The notes beneath the pieces are model-generated. The model had not been told where the DNA came from. It did not search any database and worked only from the letters and a program-made list of their open reading frames with translations. Of a stretch of DNA of 64,000 nt, positions 42,196-50,841 are shown one piece after another. Both the position numbers and the translations under genes were made by a program. The stretch comes from Rhodoflexus caldus (lineage in GTDB: Bacteria > Bacteroidota > Bacteroidia > Cytophagales > Thermoflexibacteraceae), in NCBI RefSeq assembly GCF_021206925.1, contig NZ_JAJPRF010000009.1:62001-126000 (forward strand), in the 5' to 3' direction. Position 1 is the stretch's first letter. Each line of letters starts with the position of its first letter.

Positions 42196-43326
42196 TTAGT
42201 GTGCAACAAGTTCCGCAAGTGCGTTGCTAAAATCTTCAATTAAATCGTCGGGATGCTCCAAACCTACCGATACGCGCAGCAATGAGTCAGAAAAATTGGC
42301 ATGGGCAGCCTCTACCGTTGCCCGATGCTCGATTAGGCTTTCTACGCCGCCCAAACTTGTGGCACGCGCAAAAAGTTTTAGCCCTGCAATGGTTTTCAGG
42401 GCAGCCGCCTTACCGCCTTTTAACTCGATGGAAAGCATCCCTCCAAATGCCGACATCTGCGCAGCTGCAAGAGCGTGTTGCGGATGGGTAGGCAAACCCG
42501 CATAGTGTACTTTTTCTATGGCAGGATGCTGTGCCAAAAACTCTGCCAAACGCATGGCATTGCGGCAGTGTGCCTCCATCCGCTGCGGCAGGGTTGATAT
42601 GCTGCGCAACATCAGCCAGCACTCAAAAGGCGAAGGCACTGCGCCACCCATGCGTTGAAAGAAGCGAATACGCTGCATCGTTTCGCTGTCGGTGCGTGCT
42701 ATCACTGCGCCGCCCAGCAAGTCGCTGTGTCCACCTATGTATTTTGTTGTGGAATACATCACCAAATCAACGCCTAAATCCAGCGGTTTTTGAATCAGCG
42801 GCGACCATGTATTATCGCACACACACAGCGCACCGACACGATGTGCCAAATCGGCCACCTGTTTTAAATCCGTAATCTTAACCAATGGATTTGAGGGTGT
42901 TTCCGTCCATATCAGGCGGGTATTGGGGCGAATAGCGGCCTCTACTTGCGCAAGGTCAGTCATATCGGCCATACTGAATTGCAGCCCCCATCGGCTGTAA
43001 AGCGCCTCCAACTGAACTCGTATGCCAAAATACATATCGGGAGAGACGACAATATGGTCGCCCGGGGAAAGGCTGTGTAAAATAGCCATTGCAGCGGCCA
43101 GCCCCGATGAGAAAGTAACTGCTTCGGCGGCTTGTTCCACTGCCGCCAGTCGCTCTTCAAGTGCGCGGCGGTTCGGGTTGCCTGCCCGCGCATAATGAAA
43201 TTCGCTGATAAGTTCGTTTTGCTCGTTGCGGGCAAAAGTGGTAGAAAGCACCATAGGTGCAATAACAGCACCTGTTTGGGGGTCAATGTGTGAGCCGGCG
43301 TGGATAGCAGCAGTTTCGGGGCGCAT
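42196..43326 (-). CDS. Cys/Met metabolism PLP enzyme (cystathionine synthase/lyase family)
   Basis: A 376-residue enzyme from the ATG at 43326 (MRPETAAIHAGSHID), which fits the family N-terminus; longer in-frame starts reach into the divergent promoter. PLP-binding features are SSGLAAAMAIL near 72 and the Schiff-base lysine K195 in MYSTTKYIGGHSDLLGG. Candidates are cystathionine gamma-synthase, beta-lyase or gamma-lyase, or an O-acetylhomoserine sulfhydrylase; the sequence alone does not decide. The gene is divergent from a small secreted-protein gene, and two palindromes lie between them. Confidence 0.88.
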   Translation of the reverse strand: MRPETAAIHAGSHIDPQTGAVIAPMVLSTTFARNEQNELISEFHYARAGNPNRRALEERLAAVEQAAEAVTFSSGLAAAMAILHSLSPGDHIVVSPDMYFGIRVQLEALYSRWGLQFSMADMTDLAQVEAAIRPNTRLIWTETPSNPLVKITDLKQVADLAHRVGALCVCDNTWSPLIQKPLDLGVDLVMYSTTKYIGGHSDLLGGAVIARTDSETMQRIRFFQRMGGAVPSPFECWLMLRSISTLPQRMEAHCRNAMRLAEFLAQHPAIEKVHYAGLPTHPQHALAAAQMSAFGGMLSIELKGGKAAALKTIAGLKLFARATSLGGVESLIEHRATVEAAHANFSDSLLRVSVGLEHPDDLIEDFSNALAELVAH

Positions 43327-43372
43327 GGGCAATGGTTTGTTTGCAGATGTTATGGGTCGTAAATGTAGCGTT

Positions 43373-43382
43373 TTTACGTAAA
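43373..43382. promoter_or_regulatory. 10-bp palindrome in the divergent promoter region
   Basis: TTTACGTAAA is a perfect palindrome between two divergent genes, 47 bp from the PLP enzyme ATG. It may be an operator half of the pair formed with the 16-bp palindrome nearby. The regulator is unknown. Confidence 0.4.
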
Positions 43383-43392
43383 GTTGTGCACA

Positions 43393-43408
43393 GATTTTGC
43401 GCAAAATC
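43393..43408. promoter_or_regulatory. 16-bp perfect palindrome, candidate operator
   Basis: GATTTTGCGCAAAATC is perfectly self-complementary over 16 bp with no spacer and ends 5 bp before the ATG of the small secreted gene (43414). A dimeric repressor site is the likely reading; no regulator gene is adjacent. Confidence 0.5.
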
Positions 43409-43413
43409 AATTG

Positions 43414-43725
43414 ATGAAATTACTGTTTGTCGTTTTTTTATTCGTTTCCGCTCTTGGTTTTGCACAGCCGCGCCCGATGGGCTTTCTGTCGCAAGATTCG
43501 CTGTTGCAAATCTATTATGCACCCAAATTCCAATGGGCAGACTCTATCTCGCACATCGTCAAACAGCAGGCAGCAGGGCATATGTCGGAAGAAGTTTACC
43601 GAAAAATTAAATCGTTGCAACAAAAAAATCAGGCAGAAAATAAACCGCCTGCCCCCTACCCTACGGCACACAGTGCTGTTTTTTGGGAGGAAAAACCCAC
43701 GAAGCGAAAAAAAGGTGCACGCTAA
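43414..43725 (+). CDS. small secreted hypothetical protein (103 aa)
   Basis: Starts with a convincing signal peptide (MKLLFVVFLFVSALGFAQ). The mature part is about 85 residues, with QDSLLQIYYAPKFQWADSI and a repetitive Lys/Gln helix (KIKSLQQKNQAENK), then a proline-rich basic tail ending KRKKGAR. No family is recognised. The signal sequence, the palindromes just before the ATG and the 1-bp-offset convergent stop with eboE support a real gene. The codons TAA (plus) and TAG (minus) share bases at 43722-43725. Role unknown; an envelope or secreted small protein. Confidence 0.6.
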   Translation: MKLLFVVFLFVSALGFAQPRPMGFLSQDSLLQIYYAPKFQWADSISHIVKQQAAGHMSEEVYRKIKSLQQKNQAENKPPAPYPTAHSAVFWEEKPTKRKKGAR

Positions 43726-44921
43726 GGCATCTGTTCCACAATATTTTTTACCCACTGCAATTCCCTCGCAATGGATTCGGCAACAGGCAGTTGCATATCG
43801 GCGGGCAGTACCGTCCATGTGTAGGTTTCCACTTCCAAATGTCGGGAATAGTCGTACTGTTGCTGCAATTGCAGTACCTCAACAATATCTTGCTGCGTGG
43901 ATTGAATCAGTCCGTAGTTGTCCAAAAAAATCGGCACGTGGAAATGCGTGCGCCACTCTGCGGCTGCCGAAGCCTCTGCCGAAGCAAGTGCCTGCGGCAA
44001 ATCGGAGAAGTGCAGCAAACTGCCTTCATAACTGCGTGCCACTACCTGATGCAAGTACGTAGGCTCGTCAAAGGCTGTAAGGACTTTTCGTTGGGCTTCG
44101 CGTTGAGTGTCTTGCCACTGCACCCGTAGCGCAGCACTCAACTGAAACTTACCGATGCGGATACCCTCGGCAGAGAGTTGTTTCAGTGCCTCGGCGTGCG
44201 GCTCAAAAGCAACGGCAAAATGGCAAACATCGTAGCACAGTTGCAGATGTGCCCGCAGCAATTCGGGCGGGATACCCTCGGCAGCCGCCAGCCTGTCCGA
44301 TGCGGGAAAGATAAACTGTCGGAACGTTTGCAGCGTTGTGGCAAGGTCTTCCATAATGCCATCAGGCTCGGGTTCAAGGTCTATGTGAATCATTTGACCT
44401 GTTTGCTCAAAAATTCTGAACATTGCCAATGCTGCCCGCGCAAGTTGCTTGGCTGCCTCTTGCGTTGTTGCTGTCAAATCTGCTGCCGAACGATGCCATG
44501 GTGCATAACTGAGCGGTGAAGTAGAAATTCCTCCTGCAATACCGGCGGGCAACAACGCTGCTAAAATATTTGCCAACCTGACGGTATAATCCAGCCGCTG
44601 CCTGCTTGTCCAGTCGGGCGTGTGCACCGCATCTTTGACCCGCTGATAATGAAAGCCGCCAAACGGAAAGCCGTTCATCGTAAACACATAGGCATTTTGC
44701 GCTTGCAGCCATGCTTTGAATAGTTCAAGGTGTTCATTTTCAAGTATTTGCCTGCTTGCCAAATCGGAAAGGCGCAAACCGATACCAAAGGGTTGATTGG
44801 AGCAAACCTGTTGGCGCACGGCGGGTATGTGTTGTTGCAGGGCAGCCCAAACCTCCGCCCAACTTTCGCCCGGGTGGATATTGGTGCAGTAGGTCAGGTG
44901 TGTATGATTAGCTAATCGCAT
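43722..44921 (-). CDS. eboE: EboE, TIM-barrel protein of the ebo metabolite-traffic system
   Basis: A 399-residue protein. The opening THLTYCTNIHPGESWAEV and the segment NQPFGIGLRLSDLA are hallmarks, from memory of the family, of EboE. This is a xylose-isomerase-like TIM barrel from the ebo (eustigmatophyte/bacterial operon) cluster, which is linked to export of scytonemin-type and terpenoid-type metabolites in cyanobacteria. Candidate metal residues are in IHIDLEPEPDG and LCYDVCHFAVAF, as in sugar-phosphate isomerases. The other ebo genes (eboA, B, C, D, F) are not in this window, so the gene stands alone here. The substrate is unknown. Confidence 0.8.
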   Translation of the reverse strand: MRLANHTHLTYCTNIHPGESWAEVWAALQQHIPAVRQQVCSNQPFGIGLRLSDLASRQILENEHLELFKAWLQAQNAYVFTMNGFPFGGFHYQRVKDAVHTPDWTSRQRLDYTVRLANILAALLPAGIAGGISTSPLSYAPWHRSAADLTATTQEAAKQLARAALAMFRIFEQTGQMIHIDLEPEPDGIMEDLATTLQTFRQFIFPASDRLAAAEGIPPELLRAHLQLCYDVCHFAVAFEPHAEALKQLSAEGIRIGKFQLSAALRVQWQDTQREAQRKVLTAFDEPTYLHQVVARSYEGSLLHFSDLPQALASAEASAAAEWRTHFHVPIFLDNYGLIQSTQQDIVEVLQLQQQYDYSRHLEVETYTWTVLPADMQLPVAESIARELQWVKNIVEQMP

Positions 44922-45629
44922 GAGTGTGTGTCTGAAATTTGGGTTGTATATTAGGGTGAAACAGGCTAATTCTATACGCCGAACTTAAATTTCTTTTGAT
45001 ATTTTAACGCGAATTATTTGCTATTTAATTGAAAATCAGCGTGTTTGGCACGAAAAAAATCAAAACAACATCACTTGCACGAAAATGCGATTTCGCGAAT
45101 TGTATTTTTCCGATATAGGTAAATTTGTAGAGATAAATCGCGCCCTGTCCCTACGGGTACAACACAAAACCGAATTAAATTTTTCCAAGACTCTGCCGCA
45201 AAATTCGCGTTATTTTATGAAAGTGTTGCCGGATATTCGCGATGACAAAGCACTGCACTTAAGTAACTGAGCAGTTTTTATACAAAAGCGCAAGTGGTTT
45301 GCAAAATGCTTTTTGTAAGTTCTTGAAAAACAGCTATTTAAACCTGACAGGTTTTCAAAACCTATCAGGTTTGAGTATAAATGCATTATCTCAAGCACAT
45401 TACACGCTATGATACTGTGCCGTTTGCAAGTCGCTTATATGCCATAGGCACTGTATATCGGCAGGACAATGATACCCCATCCCCTTTTTTTGCCTCGTCA
45501 GGCGCTGCATATTCCTGTTTTTTTACAAATATGCAACACCTACGGCGTAAATAATCATGCTATTTTTTAGAAACAGAGGGAACGTTTGGCGGTAAGCGGT
45601 ATTAACAAACGTAAAAACTAATTAAAAGT
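44922..45629. other. gene-poor intergenic region
   Basis: About 700 bp without a supported gene. A 61-codon plus-strand frame (45085-45270) shows no recognisable family. An imperfect palindrome lies at 45125-45162 (TTGTAGAGA ... TCCCTACGGGTACAA), resembling a decayed mobile repeat. A CCTGACAGG-type palindrome occurs at 45340. TAAATTTG at 45120-45127 matches a -7 promoter element, but no gene follows closely. Confidence 0.5.
45340..45372. repeat. CCTGACAGG-type palindrome without adjacent gene end
   Basis: AAACCTGACAGGTTTT (45340-45355) pairs with AAAACCTATCAGGTTT (45357-45372) with a single mismatch around one base. It is over 400 bp from the nearest supported gene, so it is unlikely to be a terminator and looks like a dispersed repeat unit. 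Confidence 0.6.
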
Positions 45630-45832
45630 ATGTCTATTGAACAAACACCGCCTTTAGTGGCTATCATCGTTAAAATTGCCTGTTGGCTCTTATCCGTCAA
45701 AATCGCCTATGAATGGGTAGAGCCACACTCATTCTTCTCTTTCTCCTGTTTCTGATAGTTTGGGGTATTGTAGGATTGGTAGTGGATTTTGTCGCCGTGC
45801 TGGTTTTAACGCTGCTATTCGGACGAAAATGA
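45630..45832 (+). pseudogene. frameshifted small membrane-protein gene
   Basis: Two overlapping short frames read as one protein with a frameshift. Frame A runs 45630-45755 (41 codons, MSIEQTPPLVAIIVKIACWL and on, ending FSFSCF). Frame B runs 45713-45832 (39 codons, ending VLVLTLLFGRK). Joining them in the pyrimidine run at 45731-45752 (FSF to LLFLIVWGIVG) gives about 67 residues with two hydrophobic segments and a natural WVEP turn. Both halves are strongly hydrophobic and have no better explanation. It may be a decayed gene, a sequencing error in the pyrimidine tract, or a programmed frameshift. No family is assigned. Confidence 0.5.
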
Positions 45833-45863
45833 TTTCTGTTTGAGTGGGTGCATCCTTTCACAC

Positions 45864-45898
45864 AAACCTGACGGGGCTGAGAGAAACCCGTCAGGTTT
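45864..45898. repeat. CCTGACGGG palindrome between decayed genes
   Basis: Perfect 12-bp arms AAACCTGACGGG (45864-45875) and CCCGTCAGGTTT (45887-45898) with an 11-nt loop. It follows the frameshifted gene by 31 bp and abuts the toxin remnant, so it may serve as a terminator or be the boundary of an inserted repeat. Confidence 0.65.
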
Positions 45899-45902
45899 AA
45901 TT

Positions 45903-45998
45903 AAGTTGGTTTACTTGCTTCCCATTTACGATAAGCCAGCCAAAGCAAGTATAACAGATGCGGGACTGAAAGAATTATTGCAGTTTTTGAGCGATTAA
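45903..45998 (+). pseudogene. C-terminal remnant of a RelE/HigB-like toxin gene
   Basis: An open frame of about 31 codons without a start reads VYLLPIYDKPAKASITDAGL and ends LLQFLSD, then TAA. The YLL-x-IYDK pattern followed by a short helix resembles the C-terminus of RelE/HigB-type toxins of toxin-antitoxin systems. The upstream part is missing: the sequence before it is the palindrome ending at 45898. Its stop overlaps the rlmN stop on the other strand. The identification rests on a short match and is tentative. Confidence 0.35.
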
Positions 45999-47089
45999 TT
46001 TTTATTCCGAATCGCTAATTGCCCGCAGGCTGCGTCAATATCTTTGCCACGACTGCGGCGTACATTGACAACAACACCGCGTTTTTCCAAATAAGCTGCA
46101 AATTTATCCAGCGTTTGCGGGTCGGTATTGACGTACTGTGCCTCTGAAATGGGGTTGTACTCAATGATATTGACCTTTACAGGCACATGCTTGGTGAATT
46201 GGTACAATTCTTCCGCATCCTGCAAAGTGTCGTTAAACTTGTAGAAAACGATATACTCAAACGTGATTTCGCCTTTGGTCTTGGCATAAAAGTACTTCAA
46301 CGCATCGCGCAGGGCTACCAAACTGTTGCTTTCGTTGATGGGCATAATTTGGTTGCGCTTCTCGTCGTTGGCGGCGTGGAGCGAAAGTGCCAAATTGAAC
46401 TTCACTTTGTCGTCGCCCAATTTGCGAATCATTTTGGCAATACCTGCCGTAGAAACCGTAATGCGCTTAGGCGACCAACCCAAGCCCTCGGGCGAAGTAA
46501 TCAGGCGAATAGATTCCAACACGTTAGCATAGTTCAGCAGTGGCTCGCCCATGCCCATGTACACGATGTTGGTCAGCGGCATATTGTAGTTTTGCTTTGC
46601 CAAACGGTCAATCAAAACTACTTGGTCGTAAATTTCTGCTGCATCCAAGTTGCGTACCCTGTCCATGTAGCCCGTTGCGCAAAACTTACAGGTGAGCGAA
46701 CAACCCACTTGCGAAGATACACAGGCAGTCATCCGCGTTTCTGTCGGGATGAGGACACCTTCTACCAGATGCTTGTCGTGGAGTTGCAGCCCGAGTTTAA
46801 TTGTACCGTCATTGCTTTTTTGCTGCTGGGCAATAGTTACGGGAAGAATGTCAAACTGTTCGGCTAACTGTTCGCGGAGCGTTTGCGGCAGATTGCTCAT
46901 TGCTGCCACGTCGGTTACGGATTTTTTCCAAAGCCACTCCTGAATTTGTTTGGCACGAAAAGCAGGCTGACCTTGTGCAGTCATAAAAGCCTGTAAATCA
47001 GCCACTGCCGTTTTGCGAAGGTCTTTTTTGGCAGCAGGTTTAGCCACACCGACAGACGAGGCTATTTTGGGTTTGACAGACATCTCCAT
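45995..47089 (-). CDS. rlmN: dual-specificity rRNA/tRNA adenine C2-methyltransferase
   Basis: A 364-residue radical-SAM enzyme that methylates A2503 of 23S rRNA (and in some bacteria A37 of tRNAs). The 4Fe-4S cysteines are C130, C134 and C137 in GCSLTCKFCATG. The C-terminal catalytic cysteine is C355 in DAACGQLA, matching the position of the known methyl-carrying cysteine. Motifs GMGEPLLN and ITVSTAGI are also present. A 25-residue basic N-terminal extension precedes the usual family start; two ATGs (47089 and 47083) are possible. Solitary gene. Confidence 0.95.
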   Translation of the reverse strand: MEMSVKPKIASSVGVAKPAAKKDLRKTAVADLQAFMTAQGQPAFRAKQIQEWLWKKSVTDVAAMSNLPQTLREQLAEQFDILPVTIAQQQKSNDGTIKLGLQLHDKHLVEGVLIPTETRMTACVSSQVGCSLTCKFCATGYMDRVRNLDAAEIYDQVVLIDRLAKQNYNMPLTNIVYMGMGEPLLNYANVLESIRLITSPEGLGWSPKRITVSTAGIAKMIRKLGDDKVKFNLALSLHAANDEKRNQIMPINESNSLVALRDALKYFYAKTKGEITFEYIVFYKFNDTLQDAEELYQFTKHVPVKVNIIEYNPISEAQYVNTDPQTLDKFAAYLEKRGVVVNVRRSRGKDIDAACGQLAIRNKN

Positions 47090-47491
47090 ACCACAAAGTT
47101 CGCATATTTGCGGCAGAGAAGCAACCCGTATAAGGCACTGATTATCAAATCATTTGTTTTTGCGAATATGCTTATATACGGTAGTCGGACATCCATTCAG
47201 TATGCCTTGGGATATTTGTACAGGCATTTTTGGGCAAATGCAGCATTTTTTGCAGATTTTTCTTTTATTCAAATATCTCCATCGCATTTTCCCATGTTAT
47301 CTGACAAAATCCGTGGCGCGTTCAGTGTGCTTGTGTAATGTATTGTATCGGCTGCCTGCTTGTACGAAGATAGCTATTATTAGGCAGGAAATTTGTTAAA
47401 AGTTACTTAATGACTGCGTGCGTCATTGCGTTATTTCAACCTTCACCAAAAAAGCACGTCTTTTACATAGCATTATTTTGATTGTATTGTG
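47090..47491. other. 402-bp intergenic region between divergent genes
   Basis: It must contain the promoters of rlmN and the WD40-OmpA gene. A 6-bp inverted repeat AATGAC / GTCATT (around 47410-47428) is the only structure noticed. Short open frames crossing it lack family features. No RNA gene was recognised. Confidence 0.4.
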
Positions 47492-49045
47492 ATGAGAACA
47501 ACATTCTTCAGCAAATTACTTCTCCGAGTGGCCTTGATTGTTTTTGGGGCATATGGCAGCCTTGCGCAAGAATTTCAGTTGGAGCGCACCCTGCAAGGGC
47601 ACGAAGGGCAGGTACAAAACATTCGGTTCAGTCCCAACGGCAAAATGATTGCCAGCGGCGGCTCCGATGGGCAAATCATTCTCTGGGATGTGGCCACGGG
47701 GCGAATCATCCGCAAGATGAAAGGACATGCCAAAACAGTTTATGAGGTAACGTTCAATAAAGACGGCTCCTTATTGGCCAGTGCGGGCGAAGAAGGAACA
47801 GCCTGCGTATGGGAAGTAGCCACCGGAAAAAATATCGGGTGCTTTCAAAACAAGCCTTTCCCTACGTTCTCAGGCATTTTTAAACAAGATTTAGTATCGG
47901 TTTCCTTTGTTGTGTTTTCGCCTAACAGCCGCCATATCTACTTCAGCGGCGACAATGGCTACATTATGAAAGCCGACATCAAAACAGCGGTTTCGGGTAA
48001 GGTGCAGCCCGCCGAGGTAATTCACTCTACCAACGAACCCAGCGGCAGGTGGTACAGCACCGTAACAGGCGGTACGGTATCGCAAGACGAAAAATATTTG
48101 GTGGTTACGGTTGGCAACTTGGTAAAATTCATAGACCTCAATGACGGGCTGATGGTGCGCTATTTCCGCTACGAGGGCAACTACCTGAACGATGTGGTAA
48201 ACGGGCCTTTCCCCAACAGCATTGCTACGTGGAGTTATGACGGCAAAGTTACTTTCTGGAATGCCACCAACGGGCGCATTCTAAACAGCTACCAAGTGTC
48301 AGACCCGGAAAATTACAGCGGGGCATCTTTCAGCCGCGACGGCAAACTGATGGTAACTGCGGCCTATGGCACATCGGTAAGGATATGGGATTTGAACAAC
48401 GGCAAACTGATTGCCACTCTGGGCGGTCATAGGCAAATAGTGCGCATGTCGCGCTTCAGCCCTACCGATGATTTGATTGCTTCGGGCAGCTACGATGGCA
48501 GCATTAAACTCTGGCGGCTCAAAAAGCCTGAACCCGAAGAGCCGATAGTAGCCGCAAAGCCCGAACCTAAGCCCAACAACGAAGGCGAACGCCCCACTAA
48601 TAACTCTTCCAACAGCAACAGCAGTGGCAACACAGCCAACAGCGGCAATGCGGGCGGTAAAGAGAGTGGCATTACTTTCAAAGACGAAAAAGTAGAAGTC
48701 GGGAAAACCATCCAACTTTCCAACATCTTGTTTGAGCAGAGCAGTTTCCTGTTGCGCCGCGAGTCGTACCCTGAGCTGGATAAATTGGTGGCTTTCTTGA
48801 AAGAGAACCCTAACGTTTCCATTGAACTGCGCGGCCATACCGATAACGTAGGCGACCCGCAAAAAAACCAGACCCTTTCCGAAAGGCGCGTAACGGCAGT
48901 TAAAAACTACCTGACCCAGCGCGGCATCAGCGAAGAGCGAATTGAAACCGCTGCCTTCGGTGGCTCTATGCCAATTGCCGACAATAGCACGGAAGCCGGC
49001 CGACAGAAAAACCGACGGGTAGAAATGAAAATCCTGCGATTGTAG
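47492..49045 (+). CDS. exported WD40 beta-propeller with C-terminal OmpA domain
   Basis: A 517-residue protein from the ATG at 47492. The signal peptide ends near SLAQ. Residues 30-350 form a WD40 propeller with typical repeats (LQGHEGQVQNIRFSPNGKMI, SGGSDGQIILWDVATGR, ASGSYDGSIKLWRL). A Ser/Asn/Gly-rich flexible linker follows (about 355-395), then an OmpA/MotB-type peptidoglycan-binding domain (ELRGHTDNVGD and QTLSERRVTAVKNYL near 445-475, ending RRVEMKIL). It therefore displays a protein-binding propeller in the periplasm, tethered to the cell wall. PorE of the T9SS in Porphyromonas combines WD40 and OmpA with other domains; this shorter protein might be related, but that is inference. Confidence 0.9.
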   Translation: MRTTFFSKLLLRVALIVFGAYGSLAQEFQLERTLQGHEGQVQNIRFSPNGKMIASGGSDGQIILWDVATGRIIRKMKGHAKTVYEVTFNKDGSLLASAGEEGTACVWEVATGKNIGCFQNKPFPTFSGIFKQDLVSVSFVVFSPNSRHIYFSGDNGYIMKADIKTAVSGKVQPAEVIHSTNEPSGRWYSTVTGGTVSQDEKYLVVTVGNLVKFIDLNDGLMVRYFRYEGNYLNDVVNGPFPNSIATWSYDGKVTFWNATNGRILNSYQVSDPENYSGASFSRDGKLMVTAAYGTSVRIWDLNNGKLIATLGGHRQIVRMSRFSPTDDLIASGSYDGSIKLWRLKKPEPEEPIVAAKPEPKPNNEGERPTNNSSNSNSSGNTANSGNAGGKESGITFKDEKVEVGKTIQLSNILFEQSSFLLRRESYPELDKLVAFLKENPNVSIELRGHTDNVGDPQKNQTLSERRVTAVKNYLTQRGISEERIETAAFGGSMPIADNSTEAGRQKNRRVEMKILRL

Positions 49046-49062
49046 TGAACCCAAAACCCACG

Positions 49063-49094
49063 GGCTTCGTTAATACAACGAAGCCTATTTTTTT
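49063..49094 (+). terminator. intrinsic terminator after the WD40-OmpA gene
   Basis: Perfect 9-bp stem GGCTTCGTT (49063-49071) and AACGAAGCC (49077-49085), 5-nt loop, then TATTTTTTT. It sits between the stop at 49045 and the DnaJ ATG at 49107. Confidence 0.9.
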
Positions 49095-49106
49095 AACTAA
49101 AACAAC

Positions 49107-50048
49107 ATGGACTACAAAGACTATTACAAAATTTTGGGCGTACCTAAAAATGCCACAGCTGACGATATCAAAAAGGCTTACCGCAAATTGGCCAAACAAT
49201 ATCACCCCGACAAAAATCCGGGCGATAAGGCCGCGGAGGCTAAATTCAAAGAAATCACAGAAGCCAACGAGGTACTGAGCGACCCCGAAAAACGCAAGTA
49301 TTACGATAAATTGGGAGCCGATTGGGCAAAATACAGCCAATACGGCGGTAACCCCGAAGACTTTATGCGCGGCCAAAGCTACGGCGGCGGTCGTTCGTGG
49401 CAACAGCAATACCGCCCACAGGAAGAAGGCGGGTTTAATTTCGGCGATATTTTCGGCGAAGGCGGCTTTTCCGATTTTTTCAGGCAGTTTTTCGGCGGTG
49501 AAGAACGCACCTCTTCGCGGCGTGCCGCAGGTATGCGCGGACAGGACTATGAAACCGAAATGGAAATTTCATTGGAAGATGCCGCCCATGGTGCATCACG
49601 CATTTTGGCAGTGATGGATAAAAAGTTGCGTATCAAAATCAAGCCCGGCGTAGCAGACGGACAGGTGCTCAAACTGGCAGGGCATGGCGGCGACAGCAAT
49701 GTTCCCGGCGGCACCAAAGGCGATTTATTCGTAAAAATCAAGATAAAGCCGCACAAAAATATTGAGCGCAAGGGCAATGACCTGTACTACACCTTGCCTG
49801 TCAATAGTTTTACGGCCTTGCTGGGCGATAAGGTTTCCATAGATGTACTGGGTACGCAAGTAGCCTTTCCTATCCCTAAAAACAGCGACAGCGGCAAGGT
49901 TTTCCGCCTGAAAGGCAAGGGTATGCCTGTGTACGACACCCCCGAACAGCGCGGCGACCTTTACGTAACGTTGCAAATTCACTCGCCAAAGAATATCAAC
50001 GAGGAAGACTTGGCAACCATTCGCCGCATAGCGGAAAAATACAAGTAG
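49107..50048 (+). CDS. DnaJ-family co-chaperone without zinc finger (CbpA-like)
   Basis: A 313-residue J-protein. The N-terminal J domain (4-70) has the HPD motif at 33-35 ([11 protein letters not shown]). A Gly/Phe-rich region follows (about 95-140, [18 protein letters not shown]). There is no cysteine zinc-finger module, and the C-terminal substrate-binding domains (about 150-300, [21 protein letters not shown] and GDLYVTLQI) are present. This is the type II / CbpA layout. It should stimulate DnaK and present misfolded clients. No dnaK or grpE is adjacent; it ends 7 bp before the convergent trpA stop. Confidence 0.92.
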   Translation: MDYKDYYKILGVPKNATADDIKKAYRKLAKQYHPDKNPGDKAAEAKFKEITEANEVLSDPEKRKYYDKLGADWAKYSQYGGNPEDFMRGQSYGGGRSWQQQYRPQEEGGFNFGDIFGEGGFSDFFRQFFGGEERTSSRRAAGMRGQDYETEMEISLEDAAHGASRILAVMDKKLRIKIKPGVADGQVLKLAGHGGDSNVPGGTKGDLFVKIKIKPHKNIERKGNDLYYTLPVNSFTALLGDKVSIDVLGTQVAFPIPKNSDSGKVFRLKGKGMPVYDTPEQRGDLYVTLQIHSPKNINEEDLATIRRIAEKYK

Positions 50049-50055
50049 AGACAAA

Positions 50056-50838
50056 CTACCGCAAAGCAGCCACAAATTGCTGTATATCTGTCTCCAAGTC
50101 GGTGCTTTGGCTCAGCAGATTGATAAAGGCACTGCCGATAATTGCACCTTCTGCGTAGCGACAAGCTCCCTCAAAGGTCGCTCTGTCCGAAATGCCAAAA
50201 CCGATGAGTTTGGGGCTTTTGAGTTGCATGGCGGCTATGCGCTCAAAATAGCGGCGTTGCTCGTCCGAAAAGCCTTGTTTAGCACCGGTTGTGCTGGCAG
50301 ACGACACCATGTAAATAAAACTTTCTTGCGAAAGTTCGTCTATTTGGCGGATACGCTCCTCTGCTGTTTGCGGCGTAATGAGAAAGATATTAAACAGGCC
50401 GTAGCGCTCAAATACGGGTTTGTACTCGCTCAGATATTCGTGCATGGGCAAGTCGGGCAAAATGAGCCCGTCAATGCCGACTTCCTGTGCAGCACGGCAG
50501 AAATTTTCAACACCAAACTGAATCACGGGATTCAGGTAGCCCATCAGCAGCAACGGTACGTCCGTATATTGGCGGATGTCTTTCAGTTGCTCAAAAAGCA
50601 GTCGCAGGCTCATCCCATTGTCAAGTGCCTGCTGGCTGCTTTGCTGAATGGTAGGGCCGTCGGCCAGCGGGTCGGAAAAAGGCATACCAATTTCAATCAT
50701 ATCTGCTCCCGCAGCCGAAAGCGCTCGGATGATGCGCACGGTGTCTTGCAATTGAGGAAAACCGGCTGTAAAATAAATATTCAAAATGTTGCGCTTAGCA
50801 GCGAACAGCGATTGAAGCCGATGGGTAACAGTTTGCAT
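50056..50838 (-). CDS. trpA: tryptophan synthase alpha chain
   Basis: A 260-residue TIM barrel that cleaves indole-3-glycerol phosphate. Catalytic residues E49 and D60 fall at exactly the positions known in Salmonella TrpA (ADMIEIGMPFSDPLADGPTIQ). Phosphate-binding GFGISD is also present. The ATG at 50838 is chosen over a TTG two codons upstream. The gene is alone: no trpB or other trp gene is nearby, and both neighbours are on the opposite strand. A full promoter lies immediately upstream and would make the transcript almost leaderless. Confidence 0.95.
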   Translation of the reverse strand: MQTVTHRLQSLFAAKRNILNIYFTAGFPQLQDTVRIIRALSAAGADMIEIGMPFSDPLADGPTIQQSSQQALDNGMSLRLLFEQLKDIRQYTDVPLLLMGYLNPVIQFGVENFCRAAQEVGIDGLILPDLPMHEYLSEYKPVFERYGLFNIFLITPQTAEERIRQIDELSQESFIYMVSSASTTGAKQGFSDEQRRYFERIAAMQLKSPKLIGFGISDRATFEGACRYAEGAIIGSAFINLLSQSTDLETDIQQFVAALR

Positions 50839-50841
50839 GTT

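Noticed and set aside
45085-45270. 61-codon plus-strand frame in the gene-poor region
   Set aside because: It crosses a decayed palindrome and shows no family pattern or signal peptide.
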